From assembly GCA_949825045.1 (NCBI GenBank), contig OX463832.1, positions 23,182,552 through 23,246,551 on the forward strand: a DNA stretch of 64,000 nucleotides, written 5' to 3'. The translations under genes were made by a program, and so were the position numbers. This document shows positions 44,016 through 54,785 of this stretch, piece by piece (the first letter of the stretch is position 1; each line of letters opens with the position of its first letter). Origin of the DNA: Argyresthia goedartella (Eukaryota > Arthropoda > Insecta > Lepidoptera > Argyresthiidae). The notes under the pieces were generated by a model. It saw only the letters and a list, made by a program, of their open reading frames with translations, was not told where the DNA came from and searched no databases.

Positions 44016-44725
44016 TTATCATAGTGTGATGTCCTATGGTATCTTGTTGTGGGGGAAAGCAGCGGATATTCAAACTATTTTTATTTTACAGAAAAGAGCA
44101 ATTTATAATTTAAAACGAACAGACTCCTTAAGAGAGCTTTTTAAAGAAATTGACATACTAACAGTAGCTAGTCAATTTATTTTCGAAAATATAATGTATG
44201 TACGAAAGAACCTTACAACATTTTCCAAACTTAGCGATAGCTGTAATGTTAACCTAAGAAATAATCACAGACTATGTGCGCCCCGAAATACTCGCGAAGG
44301 TTAGCAATTCTTTCAAGGGTCAGTGCATTCTCTACTACAATAAGATACCTCTGGAGATTTTGAAATTGCCATTTGAGCAATTTAAAAAGCATGTTAATGC
44401 GACTTTGTCGAAAAAGGGGTATTATAATGTTCAAGATTACTGAAATGACAGGACTGTATGGGGTTAATCTGGCTCAATACAGACCTTGCTGTCAATAATT
44501 TTGTAATTATTTATTCCTGCTTATTAATAATAACAATAAAAATTTTCATATTTGTATTAGTTAAGCACAACCTATTTTTAAAAGAGATCTAAAAATCAAT
44601 CTGTGGGAGTTTCTAGGCCCTCCTTCTCCCACAGTGGTCCAATGTAGAGAAGTGGCAAAGAATGACGTTTGCTAAGTAGGTATATGTAAATATCTACAGT
44701 ACTGAAGTACTTTGACTTTGTTATT
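44016..44725 (+). mobile_element. LINE E, copy E2, 5'-truncated
   Basis: Coding part: MSYGILLWGKAADIQTIFIL to FSKLSDSCNVNLRNNHRLCA, then a frameshift near 44285 and KVSNSFKGQCILYYNKIPLE to GYYNVQDY followed by a stop. The 3' UTR matches LINE E1, but the TCAATAG tail is absent here. Deletions of a few codons and the early stop mark it as dead. Confidence 0.85.
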
Positions 44726-44854
44726 TACAAGTACAATAACAAATCTGTTTGTTGACAGAATCACTGGTCAAATGCGACTCGATTAACAAAGGGCCTAGGT
44801 ACTGGAATTTACACTTTTATCGGAAAAACGGACAACTCCATACTTCATACGTGG

Positions 44855-45140
44855 GCTCTGTGGTCTAACGGGTTTCACGCTTGCTTCTCACACAGGTGAT
44901 GCAGGTTCGATTCCTGACCATGTACCAATGAGATATTAATTTATCTTAAGTACATTATACGGGCGTTCTAGCGGTGATGAAGAACATCGTGAGGAAACTT
45001 TCCTTACTCTATAGCTGCGGCGATGGGCTAGCCCCCTGTCACGCAAAATGGAGTAATGAATAGCTGGCTCAAAGTGGGCACAATTGTGCCACTGCCACCC
45101 CGTATGGGAAAATGCGTGACGCTATGTTATGTTATGTAAA
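44855..45140 (+). mobile_element. SINE family 3 (tRNA-derived), copy a
   Basis: The head GGGCTCTGTGGTCTAACGGG has box A, and GGTTCGATTCC at about 44906 is box B. The body has CATCGTGAGGAAAC, GCGGCGATGGGCTAGCCCCC and GCCACTGCCACCCCGTATGG; the tail is TTATGTTATG then AAAATAAA. A second copy lies at 55476, and its 3' end recurs in family F arms and near 63880. Confidence 0.85.
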
Positions 45141-45299
45141 ATAAATACAAATACAATAAATTTGAAAATAATGGGTAAACTATACTGAGAGCCTATACAT
45201 ATAATATACCTACTGCTTATGGGTAATAGGATGAGCAGATCGTAGATAGTAGATTAATCAACCAGTATTTTTATTATTTGTAATTATTTATTGATCTTT

Positions 45300-45640
45300 A
45301 GTTCAGTTATCTAAATTCTTAAGGCAACAAATATAATGACCAGCAAAATATTTTTTTCTTACCCAAAATAGGTAAATGATCACCAAAAGTGCACAAAATA
45401 TCAGGGAAAAATACTGCGGTAGCTTAGGTGAAGGGTGAAGGGGGTGAGCGAAGCGAAGCCACCTTTATCCTTCTTGTTAGGTTGAACATGTAAAAACAAT
45501 ACTTAAAACATAAACTTAAGTACACAAAACATAAAAAGAAGTTTGGTGATCATTTATCCAAACACAATTTGGTGATCATTTACTAATTCTGGCAGTCATT
45601 TCGAATTTATCGGTAGTATATAGTAATTTTATTTTATTTT
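45300..45640. repeat. Dispersed repeat 'Rx', copy 2
   Basis: Shares GGGGGTGAGCGAAGCGAAGC and CCTTCTTGTTAGGTTGAACA with the other Rx copies. GGTGATCATTTA-type words recur several times in both orientations. Confidence 0.5.
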
Positions 45641-46053
45641 TAGTATTTAGTAATTTTCGAATTTTTTGGTAATCGTTTAAACACAAGCCATTAACAAACA
45701 TATTTAGTATTGCACAAAAGTTATAAATCAATCATTCTTTATTTATATATTATATTTGTTTCTTATAAATAATTATTCGGTTAAATGGCCTTATAGACTC
45801 AACCCGTGTTAACACAAAAAATATTAAACAGCGTTTAACCTCAACATAAACGACAAGACCCGCACACTTTTGTTTTAAAACAAGTGTTGAACAGTAGTTT
45901 ATTTTGTTGTGGTACGTCTGATGATGTTTACTCGAGGAGGTAAACCTGTTTGTTACCCGCATCACCTCGCGAACACTACTCAGAAAACATTTCATCCTAC
46001 CCTATATGTAGCACAAATTATGCAAATCTATACTTATTAATAATAAAATACTA
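45641..46053. other. No gene recognised
   Basis: AT-rich; the minus frame at 45750-45995 has no family resemblance. Confidence 0.3.
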
Positions 46054-46448
46054 TAGTAGTTTATGTGACGGCTACATAATGGAGGGCATTAAAATTCGAG
46101 AGTGGGTTAACATCACTCGGGAGTTTTAATACCTAATTATGTATAGTTACATACACTAGTTTATCTACACACATATCATAAGCTCTCTTTGATGTGTTCA
46201 GGACCCGCATGTTCGACCGGCATGGTGGCATTGATAATTGCTCTGCACTTGTTTAGCTTGTTCAGTAGTACCAACTTCAAATACAAACTAGGGGCGGCAC
46301 AGGCGGGCGTCGGGGTTCGAAATTTGAATGTCATAATTTATCGAAAATTACTTAAATGAGTTTTTACCAAGTGGTATAACATTATGCTGGTCCTAACATG
46401 CGGTTTTAGGACACAGTAAAGAGGGTTTACTATACGTGTGTAGATATA
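46054..46448 (+). mobile_element. Double fold-back element, copy 7
   Basis: Complete at both ends (TAGTAGTTTATGTGACGGCT to CGTGTGTAGATATAG). The hairpin centre is partly deleted and only one copy of the internal doubled segment is present. Confidence 0.82.
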
Positions 46449-46744
46449 GAAACTATCGATGTAATTGTCACCTTGAACGATATGATTATTAACCACCAAA
46501 TGGTGTGATTATTTTGATCTTGACTCAGTCACCCGACAAAATCAATATCGAGCATAAGTGTCATAAGTACTACAAGGTGCTAAATAGCAAACATTTGTTT
46601 TGCATTTTTTTTATGTTTTCAGATGTATGTACACTAAAATTCATCTTTGCGTTTTGCGGCACCAGAAGGAAACACGAGAACATAGTGGGACAAGCCGAAT
46701 AGGACGAGATGCTTAAAAGGTTTCGCAGGCACCCAAGCACACTG

Positions 46745-46885
46745 TTTCAAAAATAGTGTGTTTGGGATGATACCAAAAATTTATAATATCCTACCAAAAT
46801 GTATCAAATATTTTCATTTGTTTAAATTAGGTCTAAAGAACATTTGTAAACAAAGGCTACATAGCGTCCAGGAATACCTAAACTG
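46745..46885 (+). pseudogene. LINE ORF2 C-terminal fragment
   Basis: One frame reads GMIPKIYNILPKCIKYFHLF, then KNICKQRLHSVQEYLNCQ and a stop, the typical last 45 residues of LINE A/D/E-type ORF2 proteins. No other part is present. Confidence 0.6.
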
Positions 46886-46904
46886 CCAATGAAAATAATG
46901 TTGT

Positions 46905-47440
46905 ATTATTGACCGAGCGAGCGAAGCGAGTGAAGGGCTCTATTTCGACAAGATAGGAGGCCGATTTTGCTTTCGTCTGTCTCTATATATGTCTGTCAGT
47001 TCCGGTCTAGGGGCCACAGTTTTCAAGCGATCCTCACAAAACTTGGCACACGTGTTCCTTGAACTAAAATATATTTTTTTGTCGAGAGCTTTTCTCGATT
47101 TTCCCTTTAGGGGGGGAGTTATGACGTCTTGAATTTTTTGTATGGGATTTATTTTCTTTTTTTTCTGAAACCTATCGTGTGGGGTATCAAATTAAAGGGC
47201 TTTATGAGCCGGTTCTAAAAATATACTACACAACTAGCTTATAGCCGTCTGTTTTCTAAAAATCCAAGAAATATTTTCAAAACTTTGACTTCTCGAAGTA
47301 GGAGACGGATTAGTAAAGAGGATCTACCTATGTACAGACCATGAGAGGGAGTGAAATAAACTATAATTATTTTCGTGAAAAGTCAATAGATTGTATTTTA
47401 AATCGCAAAATGTAGTTTACAAAGTTATTGGTGCGGCTAC
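46905..47440. repeat. Dispersed repeats, unnamed
   Basis: Begins GAGCGAGCGAAGCGAGTGAA and contains CAAAACTTGGCACACGTGTT, phrases common in insect repeats. The end (47411-47440) GTTTACAAAGTTATTGGTGC recurs near 54645. Confidence 0.45.
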
Positions 47441-47684
47441 TTTACTACTTGATTTTGATTGAATCTAAAATACTTACCTATATAATAATATATAATATAA
47501 TATAATTTACCAATTTACCAATCATTCTTCGTGCTCATGTCTGTACCGATCAACAAACTTGTCAATGCCCGGTGATTTTTTCTGCAGACTCCATCAAATA
47601 TCTTGGTGTAATTATAGACAAGCACCTAAAATTCAAATGCCACATAGACAACCTCACCAATAAACTCCGTAAATTAATATAAAT

Positions 47685-48416
47685 TGTTGACTACTTTCAC
47701 AGACTGTAAATGAGCACTCGTTTTATCACATTTCATTCATTTATTAGCACAGCACTCGCAACTATTTTCTCTGGGCACGTACACTACACACTTATTGATA
47801 GCACAGATACACAATATAATAAATTACTATTCAGACAACACATAACATTGTAACAATTTGTACTTTGGCGCGATTTCTAGTTATGCTTGGGCAGCGTAAC
47901 GTTTTGCTCGAAGGACAACGAAAAACAGTGTCGCAAAAATGAGCGCTAGCCCCTTTTATTTCAACTCAAAATTGCTGCTCATCATACTTCCGTTGCGCGC
48001 CCATAACATTGTCGCGCCAACAATTTGGCGGTAACATTGTAGTATTGGTAATAAATGTTGGTTCCATCTGTAAATTACTAAAATAAATTTAAACATATCA
48101 TCAATAATTTTAAACAATATTATTCCACAATTTAATTTTTCCAACCAACCAATTAACAGACAAAACAAATTGGTGGAAAATAAAAAAATACATTTCATAA
48201 TAAATTCTTCAACTATTCGTTAATTATTATTGCTATTTAAAAATAGCTTAAATTAAATTAATTAAATAAATAAAATTGTTAAAACAATCAAAACCATTTT
48301 TTAAATATTAATTCAAATATTAATAAATATTAATCAATTAGAATAATGCAACTAAAACGGATATTGTGTTCCAAAATCAATAAGTATGATGGGTTGATTA
48401 GACTAAATCGCTAACA
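47685..48416 (-). mobile_element. Solo LTR, 732 bp, 4-bp target duplication
   Basis: Begins TGTTGAC and ends GCTAACA, so TG...CA termini with a short inverted repeat. Flanks are AAAT (47681-47684) and ATAT (48417-48420); the LINE F frame predicts the original site was ATAT, so the left copy has one mutation. On the minus strand ATAAAAGGGGCTAGCGCTC (about 47945-47965) resembles a TATA box and start region, hence the orientation. A 4-bp duplication suggests a gypsy-type element. No internal genes remain. Confidence 0.65.
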
Positions 48417-48783
48417 ATATATTTAAAATTCTGCGAAACATAGCGAATCCGACCATTGTTAGAAATACTTACCTGGCACTATGCCAGTCCATCATATCTT
48501 ATTGTATCCCTTGTTGGGGAGGTATAGCCAAAACCACTATGAAACCGTTAGAAATAGCACAACGCGCCATTCTTAAAGTCGTAACGAAACACCCTATCCT
48601 ATTCCCCTCCTTTGAACTATATAAATACTGTCAAGTACTGTCAGTAAGACAACTATTCATATTTAGCACTCTAATCTTGCAACACCAATTACCACCACAC
48701 AAACCGAAAACCAAGCTACGCATAGACATGATATGCAATATTCCTTTTCCTCGTTTATCTTTCACAAAGCGCTTTAATTTATA

Positions 48784-50092
48784 CACAGTCAGGTCATAAG
48801 TTCTGTCACACAATAAAAACTTTTGAATTTAGAACGCTGGCCACAAAAATGTTTATTGAATTCGAATTTCGAATTTTTCATGAAAATAAAAATGTGTACT
48901 TTTTAGAATTTTCCTCATTTTTAAATATGGAGTGGACACTTAAAGAAGACCGTGTCGCAGTTATTGCGTTGCATCGTTGCGGTTACGCGCCAATTCAGAT
49001 TTTCGACTTACTGAAAAATTTTAATATAACCAAAAGATTCGTTTATCGTACCATAAAACGATACAATGAAGACTCTAGTGTAGATGACAGGTCAATAAGT
49101 GGTCGCCCTCGCTCTGTTAGGACTCCAGCAGTGATAAAAGCTGTGAAGGCGCGAATTCAAAGAAATCCCATACGTAAGCAGAAACTGTTGGCCCTTCAGA
49201 TGGGGTTAAGCAGGACCACGGTGAAAAGGGTGTTAAATGAAGACTTAGGGCTTAGGGCATATCGAAGAAAAACAGGACATCGTTTGGACGCTCGTTTAAT
49301 GGACCTGAGACTGAAGAGATGCCGCGCTTTGTTGAAGCGGTACGCGGGAAAAAAGCATCGTGAAATTCTTTTTTCGGATGAAAAAATTTTCACCGTGGAA
49401 GAGAGCTACAACAAACAAAATGATAAGGTGTACGCACACAGCAGTGAAGAAGCGAGCAACCGTATTCCGCGTGACCAACGAGGTCATTTTCCATCCTCGC
49501 TCATGGTTTGGTTGGGAGTCTCTTATTGGGGCTTAACTGAGGTACATTTTTGTGAGAAAGGCGTAAAAACGAATGCAGTTGTGTATCAAAATACAGTCCT
49601 CAAGAACCTTGTGGAGCCTGTTTCTCATACCATGTTTAATAACAGGCACTGGGTATTCCAACAAGATTCTGCGCCAGCTCATAGAGCGAAAAGCACACAA
49701 GACTGGCTGGCGGCGCGTGAAATCGACTTCATCCGGCACGAAGACTGGCCCTCCTCCAGTCCAGATTTGAGTCCGTTAGATTACAAGATATGGCAACACT
49801 TGGTGGAAAAGGCCTGCTCAAAGCCTCATCCTGATTTGGAGTCACTCAAGGCATCCTTGATTAAGGCAGCCGCCGATATTGACATGGACCTCGTTCGTGC
49901 TGCGATAGACGAATGACCGCGCAGAATAAAGGCCTGTATTCAAAATCGCGGGGATCATTTTGAATAAACTTTATTACCATAAGAATCTATGTTTTATTAA
50001 GTTCATTTTGCTACATAAATGTTTACATAAATAATAAACATGTCTACATTATTTCATATTGCACATGTGACAGAATTTATGACCTGACTATG
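48784..50092 (+). mobile_element. maT-type mariner element, 1,309 bp, apparently complete
   Basis: The left end CACAGTCAGGTCATAAGTTC and the right end (inverse) CATAGTCAGGTCATAAATTC pair over about 26 bp, ending TGTCACA. TA stands at 48782-48783 and 50093-50094. LINE F protein sequence (FNLY then GPFLYNQ) resumes in frame when the element and one TA are removed, which fixes the ends exactly. Confidence 0.95.
48927..49916 (+). CDS. maT (DD37D) mariner transposase, intact
   Basis: 329 residues from MEWTLKEDRVAVIALHRCGY to the stop; a longer in-frame start at 48849 lacks family resemblance. Two helix-turn-helix regions (about 10-45 and 82-105) are joined by GRPRS (59-63). Catalytic residues are Asp 151 (FSDEKIF), Asp 247 (QQDSAPAH) and Asp 285 (LSPLD), with 37 residues between the last two: DD37D, the maT family. 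No stop or frameshift. It would bind the element's TIRs and cut and paste at TA. Downstream is a GAATAAAC poly-A-like signal. Whether it is transcribed or active is unknown. Confidence 0.93.
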   Translation: MEWTLKEDRVAVIALHRCGYAPIQIFDLLKNFNITKRFVYRTIKRYNEDSSVDDRSISGRPRSVRTPAVIKAVKARIQRNPIRKQKLLALQMGLSRTTVKRVLNEDLGLRAYRRKTGHRLDARLMDLRLKRCRALLKRYAGKKHREILFSDEKIFTVEESYNKQNDKVYAHSSEEASNRIPRDQRGHFPSSLMVWLGVSYWGLTEVHFCEKGVKTNAVVYQNTVLKNLVEPVSHTMFNNRHWVFQQDSAPAHRAKSTQDWLAAREIDFIRHEDWPSSSPDLSPLDYKIWQHLVEKACSKPHPDLESLKASLIKAAADIDMDLVRAAIDE

Positions 50093-50264
50093 TACATTGG
50101 GCCTTTTCTTTATAATCAGTATAACAATACTGAATATATCTACCCGCTGGCACTTCATGAATGCAAACACAAAATACGCAAATACTTGTTTAACCTAACG
50201 TATAACGATACGGAAAAGCTTCTCTCATCTTTCTCCTGTTAGGTAGGTAACATCCAACTCACGT

Positions 50265-50274
50265 ACGCACACAC

Positions 50275-50365
<91 letters not shown>

Positions 50366-50366
50366 G

Positions 50367-50450
<84 letters not shown>

Positions 50451-50500
50451 CACACCCTCCCACACACACACATCCTTACATACACCCTCACACATACCAT
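50265..50500 (+). repeat. CA/GT microsatellite, about 235 bp
   Basis: Nearly pure CA from 50278 to about 50446 with CGCACG and CCACAC breaks. Cysteine/valine-rich frames on the minus strand here are artefacts. Confidence 0.98.
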
Positions 50501-50506
50501 ACACAC

Positions 50507-51341
50507 GCGACTCAGGACTATTAATGGACTCTGAGCTTACTTTTAACGACCATATTCGGGAGACTTACAAGGAGAGCCTACAAATCTCTTGGATTTGTAA
50601 TGCGACAGGCGACTCGGTTTAGGGACATGTCCACGTTAATCTCATTGTACAACGCATTTGTCCGGAGTAAATTAGAATATAACGCAATCATCTGGGACCC
50701 ACATGAGGCTAAATACACACTCATGCTGCAAAAGGCCCAACGTGAATGTGCTAGGCTTTTATACAAAATGAAATATGGGTATCATCCCTACTTATTCCCG
50801 ACTCTATTTGTGGCAGGGATGGTGGGGGTAGACACCCTAGAGCTGAGGCGGAAGGTATCCCTGTTGGTGCACTTTTATCTGGTCCTCCATAACAAGTTAG
50901 ATAACCCGGTCGCACTACAAAGTGTTGCCCTTAGCGCGCCGGCTCGGTACACGATGTTGCGGTCGCGGTCGCTCTTCGCTGCGGGTGCTGTTCGTACAGA
51001 GCACGCTCGTCACGCGCCCACTTTTCAGGCACTGACGCTACTCAATGCCTGTGTCGCCCAGCACTCAGAGTTGGACGTTTTTCATATGCCCCTATTTATG
51101 TTTTTTAAAACTGTGTATATGTTTTAAAATAATTATATTAAATGATATGATAAGTAAATACTGTTCCTCTGTTTGTCTGAATACTTTTGTTTTGTTTTGT
51201 GTGTACTTTTGTTTTATTTTCTGTGTACCTTTTTATTTTATCTGTGTACTTATGTTTTGTTTGTTCGTGACGGTCACACGTTTTGGTCGAAAGACTGTAA
51301 GTTTGACACAGTAACTGTAAATAAATCTTTTAAATCTTGAG
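50507..51341 (+). mobile_element. LINE G, 5'-truncated, Jockey/R1-like end
   Basis: From LTFNDHIRETYK in the RT thumb region to a TAAATAAATCTTTTAAATC tail. Only the C-terminal domain and 3' UTR remain. Confidence 0.75.
50515..51127 (+). pseudogene. LINE G ORF2 C-terminal domain
   Basis: The first part reads MDSELTFNDHIRETYK in one frame, then a shift near 50575. The main frame, 175 residues at 50600-51127, has TLISLYNAFVRSKLEYNAII, WDPHEAKYTLMLQKAQRECA and LYKMKYGYHPYLFP, the thumb/C-terminal signature of Jockey- and LINE C-like proteins. No RT catalytic part is present. Confidence 0.75.
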
Positions 51342-51560
51342 GACTCGCGGATACGCAAAATGCCTCGATGGAACTTCATATTGAGGATTATTTGTCGGAG
51401 CACAATATCATTGGCATGCAGCAGATAGTTGCAGTGGAAATTATAACAACGCGATGCCTCAAAACGCTTAAAACTTATTTACATAAATTGAAATACTTTC
51501 TTTATTTATTTAATTACATATTAGACATATCAACAACACAATAGACATTACATAATTAGT

Positions 51561-51823
51561 TAATAATAATAATAAAAATAATACCTTGGACACTATTTAC
51601 ACACATTGATCTAGCCCCAAACTAGGATTCCCTGTATCTTGGGTACTAGACAACGATACACATATTCATATAGATAAATACTATACTTAGATAGATAAAC
51701 AACCACGACTAGGGTACAAACATCGGTTCTAATCAAACAAATATTTGCCCCCACCGGGACTCGAACCCGGGACTCTTGGCTTCGAAGGCAGGGTTACTGC
51801 CGACTCGTCCGTTCGGGTCGTCA
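51561..51823 (-). mobile_element. SINE family 1, copy e
   Basis: Head at the right (CGACTCGTCCGTTCGGGTCG, one change in box A), full body, ATT tail at 51561-51582. The preceding 51342-51560 shows nothing else. Confidence 0.9.
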
Positions 51824-51924
51824 GTACAGATGTGATTTCTGTACTTATACTTACGTTTGTACCAGGTATTTAGAATAGGTATATTTAAGAATCCAAAATT
51901 TTTTCTATTTCAGAGATATCTAAA

Positions 51925-52042
51925 ATGAACTTTTTAATAATAATAAGATCCGCTCAGGATCGGATAGAGTGGAAGAGGGGGGGAGAGGCCTTTGCCTAGC
52001 AGTGGGACATGGTGGCCTCATAATAATAATAATAATAATAAT
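51925..52042 (+). mobile_element. LINE 3'-end fragment with TAA tail
   Basis: GGAGAGGCCTTTGCCTAGCA then GTGGGACATGG is the end shared by several insect LINEs; the tail is TAATAA repeats at 52018-52041. A second fragment with the same phrase lies at 62365. Confidence 0.65.
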
Positions 52043-52419
52043 AAACAAAACAGTATTTCTCATAGATATAGCCATACCAAATACACACAACCTTACCACA
52101 ACGTTTACAGAAAAAAACACAAAATACACAGACCTTGCCATTGAAATTAAAACACAATGGCAGGTACAATCTGTTAAAACCATCCCAATAGTCATCTCAT
52201 CCACAGGAGTCATCCCATACACATTACACACTAGTCTCAAAACACTAAATATACCCAGATCCACACACATACTTCTTCAAAAAGCAACAATACTAAATAC
52301 ATGTAGAATTGTACGGAAATTCATGGGCAAGGACCGTGATATTTAGTAGATAAGCACTTGGCGTAAGCCCGTGCATCAGAACCTCTTTATTACAAGAGTG
52401 AAATGAAAAATTCATAAAA

Positions 52420-52472
<53 letters not shown>
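52043..52472 (+). pseudogene. LINE C-terminal ORF fragment with TAA tail
   Basis: Reads KTVFLIDIAIPNTHNLTTTF, then YTDLAIEIKTQWQVQSVKTI, PIVISSTGVIPYTLHTSLKT and LQKATILNTCRIVRKFMGK, followed by a stop at 52346. I recall this domain as the end of an insect LINE polyprotein, clade uncertain. The tail is TAA repeats (52424-52471). Confidence 0.6.
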
Positions 52473-52473
<1 letters not shown>

Positions 52474-52545
52474 GTGAGGGGCCAGGAGCAATGTATGTGC
52501 CTGTATGTTAATTGTGACACTAGTCTACCACCATTGGCGATATGT
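52473..52545 (+). mobile_element. SINE family 2 tail fragment
   Basis: GAGGGGCCAGGAGCAATGTA matches the 3' part of the SINE at 31402. Confidence 0.6.
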
Positions 52546-52594
52546 AATAAGGCGATAAGATGCTTTAAATAAATAACTATCCTTGATATGATGA

Positions 52595-53085
52595 AATTTC
52601 CTTCCTTGCACTATAAGAGACAGTCCCACTCTTTTCTCGTTTAAGAAGCTTATTAAAGACCACTACCTCTCTCTTTCGTAAAAGTTATTGTATGTGTATG
52701 TATTTATATGTAAAGTGTACCTATGTAGTATATTACAGTACTTATTTAGCAGTTATTTTATGAGTATATAATTTATTCCTTGGCATTTTATTTAAACTAG
52801 TTATTGTTGGTTGTTTATCTGTCTAAGTATAATATTTATCTAAATAAGTATGTGTACCGTTGTCTAGTACCCAAGATACAGGGAATCCTAGTTTGGGGCT
52901 AGATCAATGTGTGTAAATGGTGTCCAAGATATTATTATTATTAATATTATTATTGCGCACTGCCTACCTACCTACCTTTTATAATAATATTTCCTTTAAT
53001 GTCTTGGTTTGCTGGAAGAAATCTCTTTTTAGAGATAAGCTCGCCTCTTGTAAAATATTTGTGTGCAACAGAGAATTATGAATTT
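52595..53085 (+). mobile_element. LINE B, copy B4 (coding end and 3' UTR), split by a SINE
   Basis: LPCTIRDSPTLFSFK and DHYLSLS mark the protein end; the 3' UTR runs through AACTAGTTATTG, is interrupted by SINE copy f, and resumes CGCACTGCCTACC to the hairpin GAAATCTCTTTTTAGAGATA and GTGTGCAACAGAGAAT. Confidence 0.8.
52807..52955 (+). mobile_element. SINE family 1, copy f (3' half)
   Basis: Truncated at TTGGTTGTTTATCTGTC; tail of ATT repeats. TTATTG flanks it on both sides, a possible 6-bp target duplication in the LINE B 3' UTR. Confidence 0.85.
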
Positions 53086-53315
53086 TGAATATTTAGCTCA
53101 TATGCAGCTATGCACGTGCTTGGAGCTCTGGAAGGAAACTAGCCGGTTAGTAACTCGGGTAACTAACACATTTATACTGTCTGAATGATAAACAAGTAAT
53201 CGACCGGGGGCCTAATCCTGCTAGTACAATGGCTGTCCAGTGACAATGACGCGATGACGACACGGTCACTTTAGGTATCAGTTATTTGGTGTAGGGAGAT
53301 TCTTTTTTTAGGTAA

Positions 53316-53850
53316 TTAATAATAATAATAATAATAATAAAGTTTATTCAATAAAAAAACGGTAATTACAAGAAATAAATAATACGTGACTTAATTATAA
53401 CAGAGGTAAGATTAAGAATAGCCTAAACTAGGAGTAAACCTGTATTTTAGGCACTAACTGAGCTACAGTTGTGAAAAAATATCTTAATTATTACAATACG
53501 AAAAAAATTATCAGTTTGTAGCAATTTCAAAATATTAAACTTATGATTAAACTAATAATTATACTTAATTTACTACTTAGCTTAAGATATTCAATAAAAT
53601 CTCAGTATCGTCATACGTCAGGCACTGCGAGTACTCTTGAAGCTTGATTTTGCAGCTTGAGTGTTTCAGGGGAAACATACACAATTTTGAATTTAGTCTG
53701 TTGTAGAGAAATGGACCGAGAAAGGCGGAAAATCTTCGTGTGAACGAGAGATTTACTCGAATACCACGACAAACTAGATCATTACATCTGTTGTTATTGT
53801 AGTCACTGCTGAACGGCAGCAGCGCGTGTTGTTTAAGAATTGTGCTCATT
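53316..53850 (-). mobile_element. LINE 3' end (minus) with TTA tail
   Basis: The tail is TTA repeats (53316-53338), then a 3' UTR with TTGAATAAAC. The coding end (53849-53577) reads GIRVNLSFTRRFSAFLGPFL then YNRLNSKLCMFPLKHSSCKI, like the ORF2 end of Jockey/R1-type LINEs. Confidence 0.65.
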
Positions 53851-54325
53851 ATGAATTATTGTCGTACAGATTTATGATAATCATATAAATTTGATAACAA
53901 CCAAAGAGATAGGGATTGGGACTTAAGTGGACCGTCGTCGTCCCTGAGTGGACTGTCATTGTGCTAGCAGAATTGGTCTCCATGTATGCGTTGTGTGGCG
54001 TCCGCTAGGTTATACAGGGAGCGAGCGACTCAGAAATAAGAGTGTGCTTTAGACCACACAACTGTAACACTTCTTTAACTCTAATGCTTCAAAAATACAT
54101 CTCCTGCACTGTGTCTGGCTATGAGAGGAATAGAGAAAGAAAATGTGCGTGCGCAGCTCTCGTTCGCCTCGCCCGATCACACTTTTCGTAACGCTCTCGT
54201 CACGCATTCGCCAGCTTACTCCCCAAGTCAAACGTGCGTATAGAAGTTTTACTTCAAAAACTAGCGAATAATTCGCATCATATTTTCAATAGCTCTTCAT
54301 GCAAGGTCTAATGATGTCATTTTGA
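53851..54325. other. No gene recognised
   Basis: Short frames only. GCGTGCGCAGCTCTCGTTCG (54148) is a GC-rich patch without context. Confidence 0.3.
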
Positions 54326-54785
54326 GGGTTCCTTATCCAAAGGGTAAAAACGGGATCCTATTACTAAGACTCCGCTGTCCGTCTGTCTGTCTGTCCGTAT
54401 GTCATCAGGCTGTATCTCATGTGAACCGTGATAGTTAGACAGATGAAAAATTCAAAGATGATGTATTTTTGTTGCCGCTATAGCAACAAATACCAACCTA
54501 AAAAAAAACGAATAAAATATTTAATATTTATTAATATTTAATTTATTATTTAAGGGGGCTCCCATACAACAATTCTTTCAATACCTACCACACACAAACT
54601 TATGAATGCACCTGGTTACGTGCATGGAGTGTGAAAGTAGCGGCACCAATAACTTTGTAAACAACATTTTTGCTATGTAAAATAGAAACAATTCACTCCA
54701 CACCGTCCCTACCATTATACGGTGGTACGGAACCCTTTGTGAGCGAGTTAGACTCGCACTTGACCGGTTTATTAAATATTGGCTG
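54326..54785 (+). repeat. AGGGTTCC dispersed repeat
   Basis: Opens AGGGTTCCTTATCCAAAGGG and TCCGCTGTCCGTCTGTCTGT, then GCTGTATCTCATGTGAACCG, and closes GGTACGGAACCCTTTGTGAG and CTCGCACTTGACCGG. I recall this block as very common in lepidopteran genomes. The part 54600-54705 (AAGTAGCGGCACCAATAACT) looks inserted, as it recurs in inverse at 47411-47440. Confidence 0.7.

Larger units (their letters stand above)
47535..50243 (+). pseudogene. LINE F ORF2 C-terminal half
   Basis: Reads RAHVCTDQQTCQCPVIFSAD, SIKYLGVIIDKHLKFKCHID, NKLRKLI; after the LTR, LRNIANPTIVRNTYLALCQS, SYCIPCWGG, LEIAQRAILKVVTKHP; after the mariner, GPFLYNQYNNTEYIYPLALH and KYLFNLTYNDTEKLLSSF. The HxHxC-type start with a CQC end parallels residues 726-742 of the LINE H protein. 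Joining across both insertions keeps the frame when one target copy is dropped at each; the only defect at the LTR junction is a stop made by a T to A change in the left target copy. Confidence 0.85.
47530..50246 (+). mobile_element. LINE F, interrupted by a solo LTR and a mariner
   Basis: Three LINE pieces (47530-47684, 48417-48783, 50093-50246) form one ORF2 C-terminal half once the insertions are set aside. The 3' end is near the stop at 50240; the following CA array may be its tail region. Relative of LINE H, sharing the Cys/His motif between RT and C-terminus. Confidence 0.85.

Noticed and set aside
47685..48416. A second LINE or host intron between LINE F pieces
   Set aside because: TG...CA ends and the frame-restoring 4-bp duplication point to a solo LTR.
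48849..48926. Upstream in-frame extension of the mariner transposase
   Set aside because: The extra 26 residues lie in the 5' non-coding part of the element and do not resemble the family; MEWTLKEDR is the natural start.
50225..50506. Long Cys/Val-rich open frames
   Set aside because: They are the translation of a CA microsatellite.
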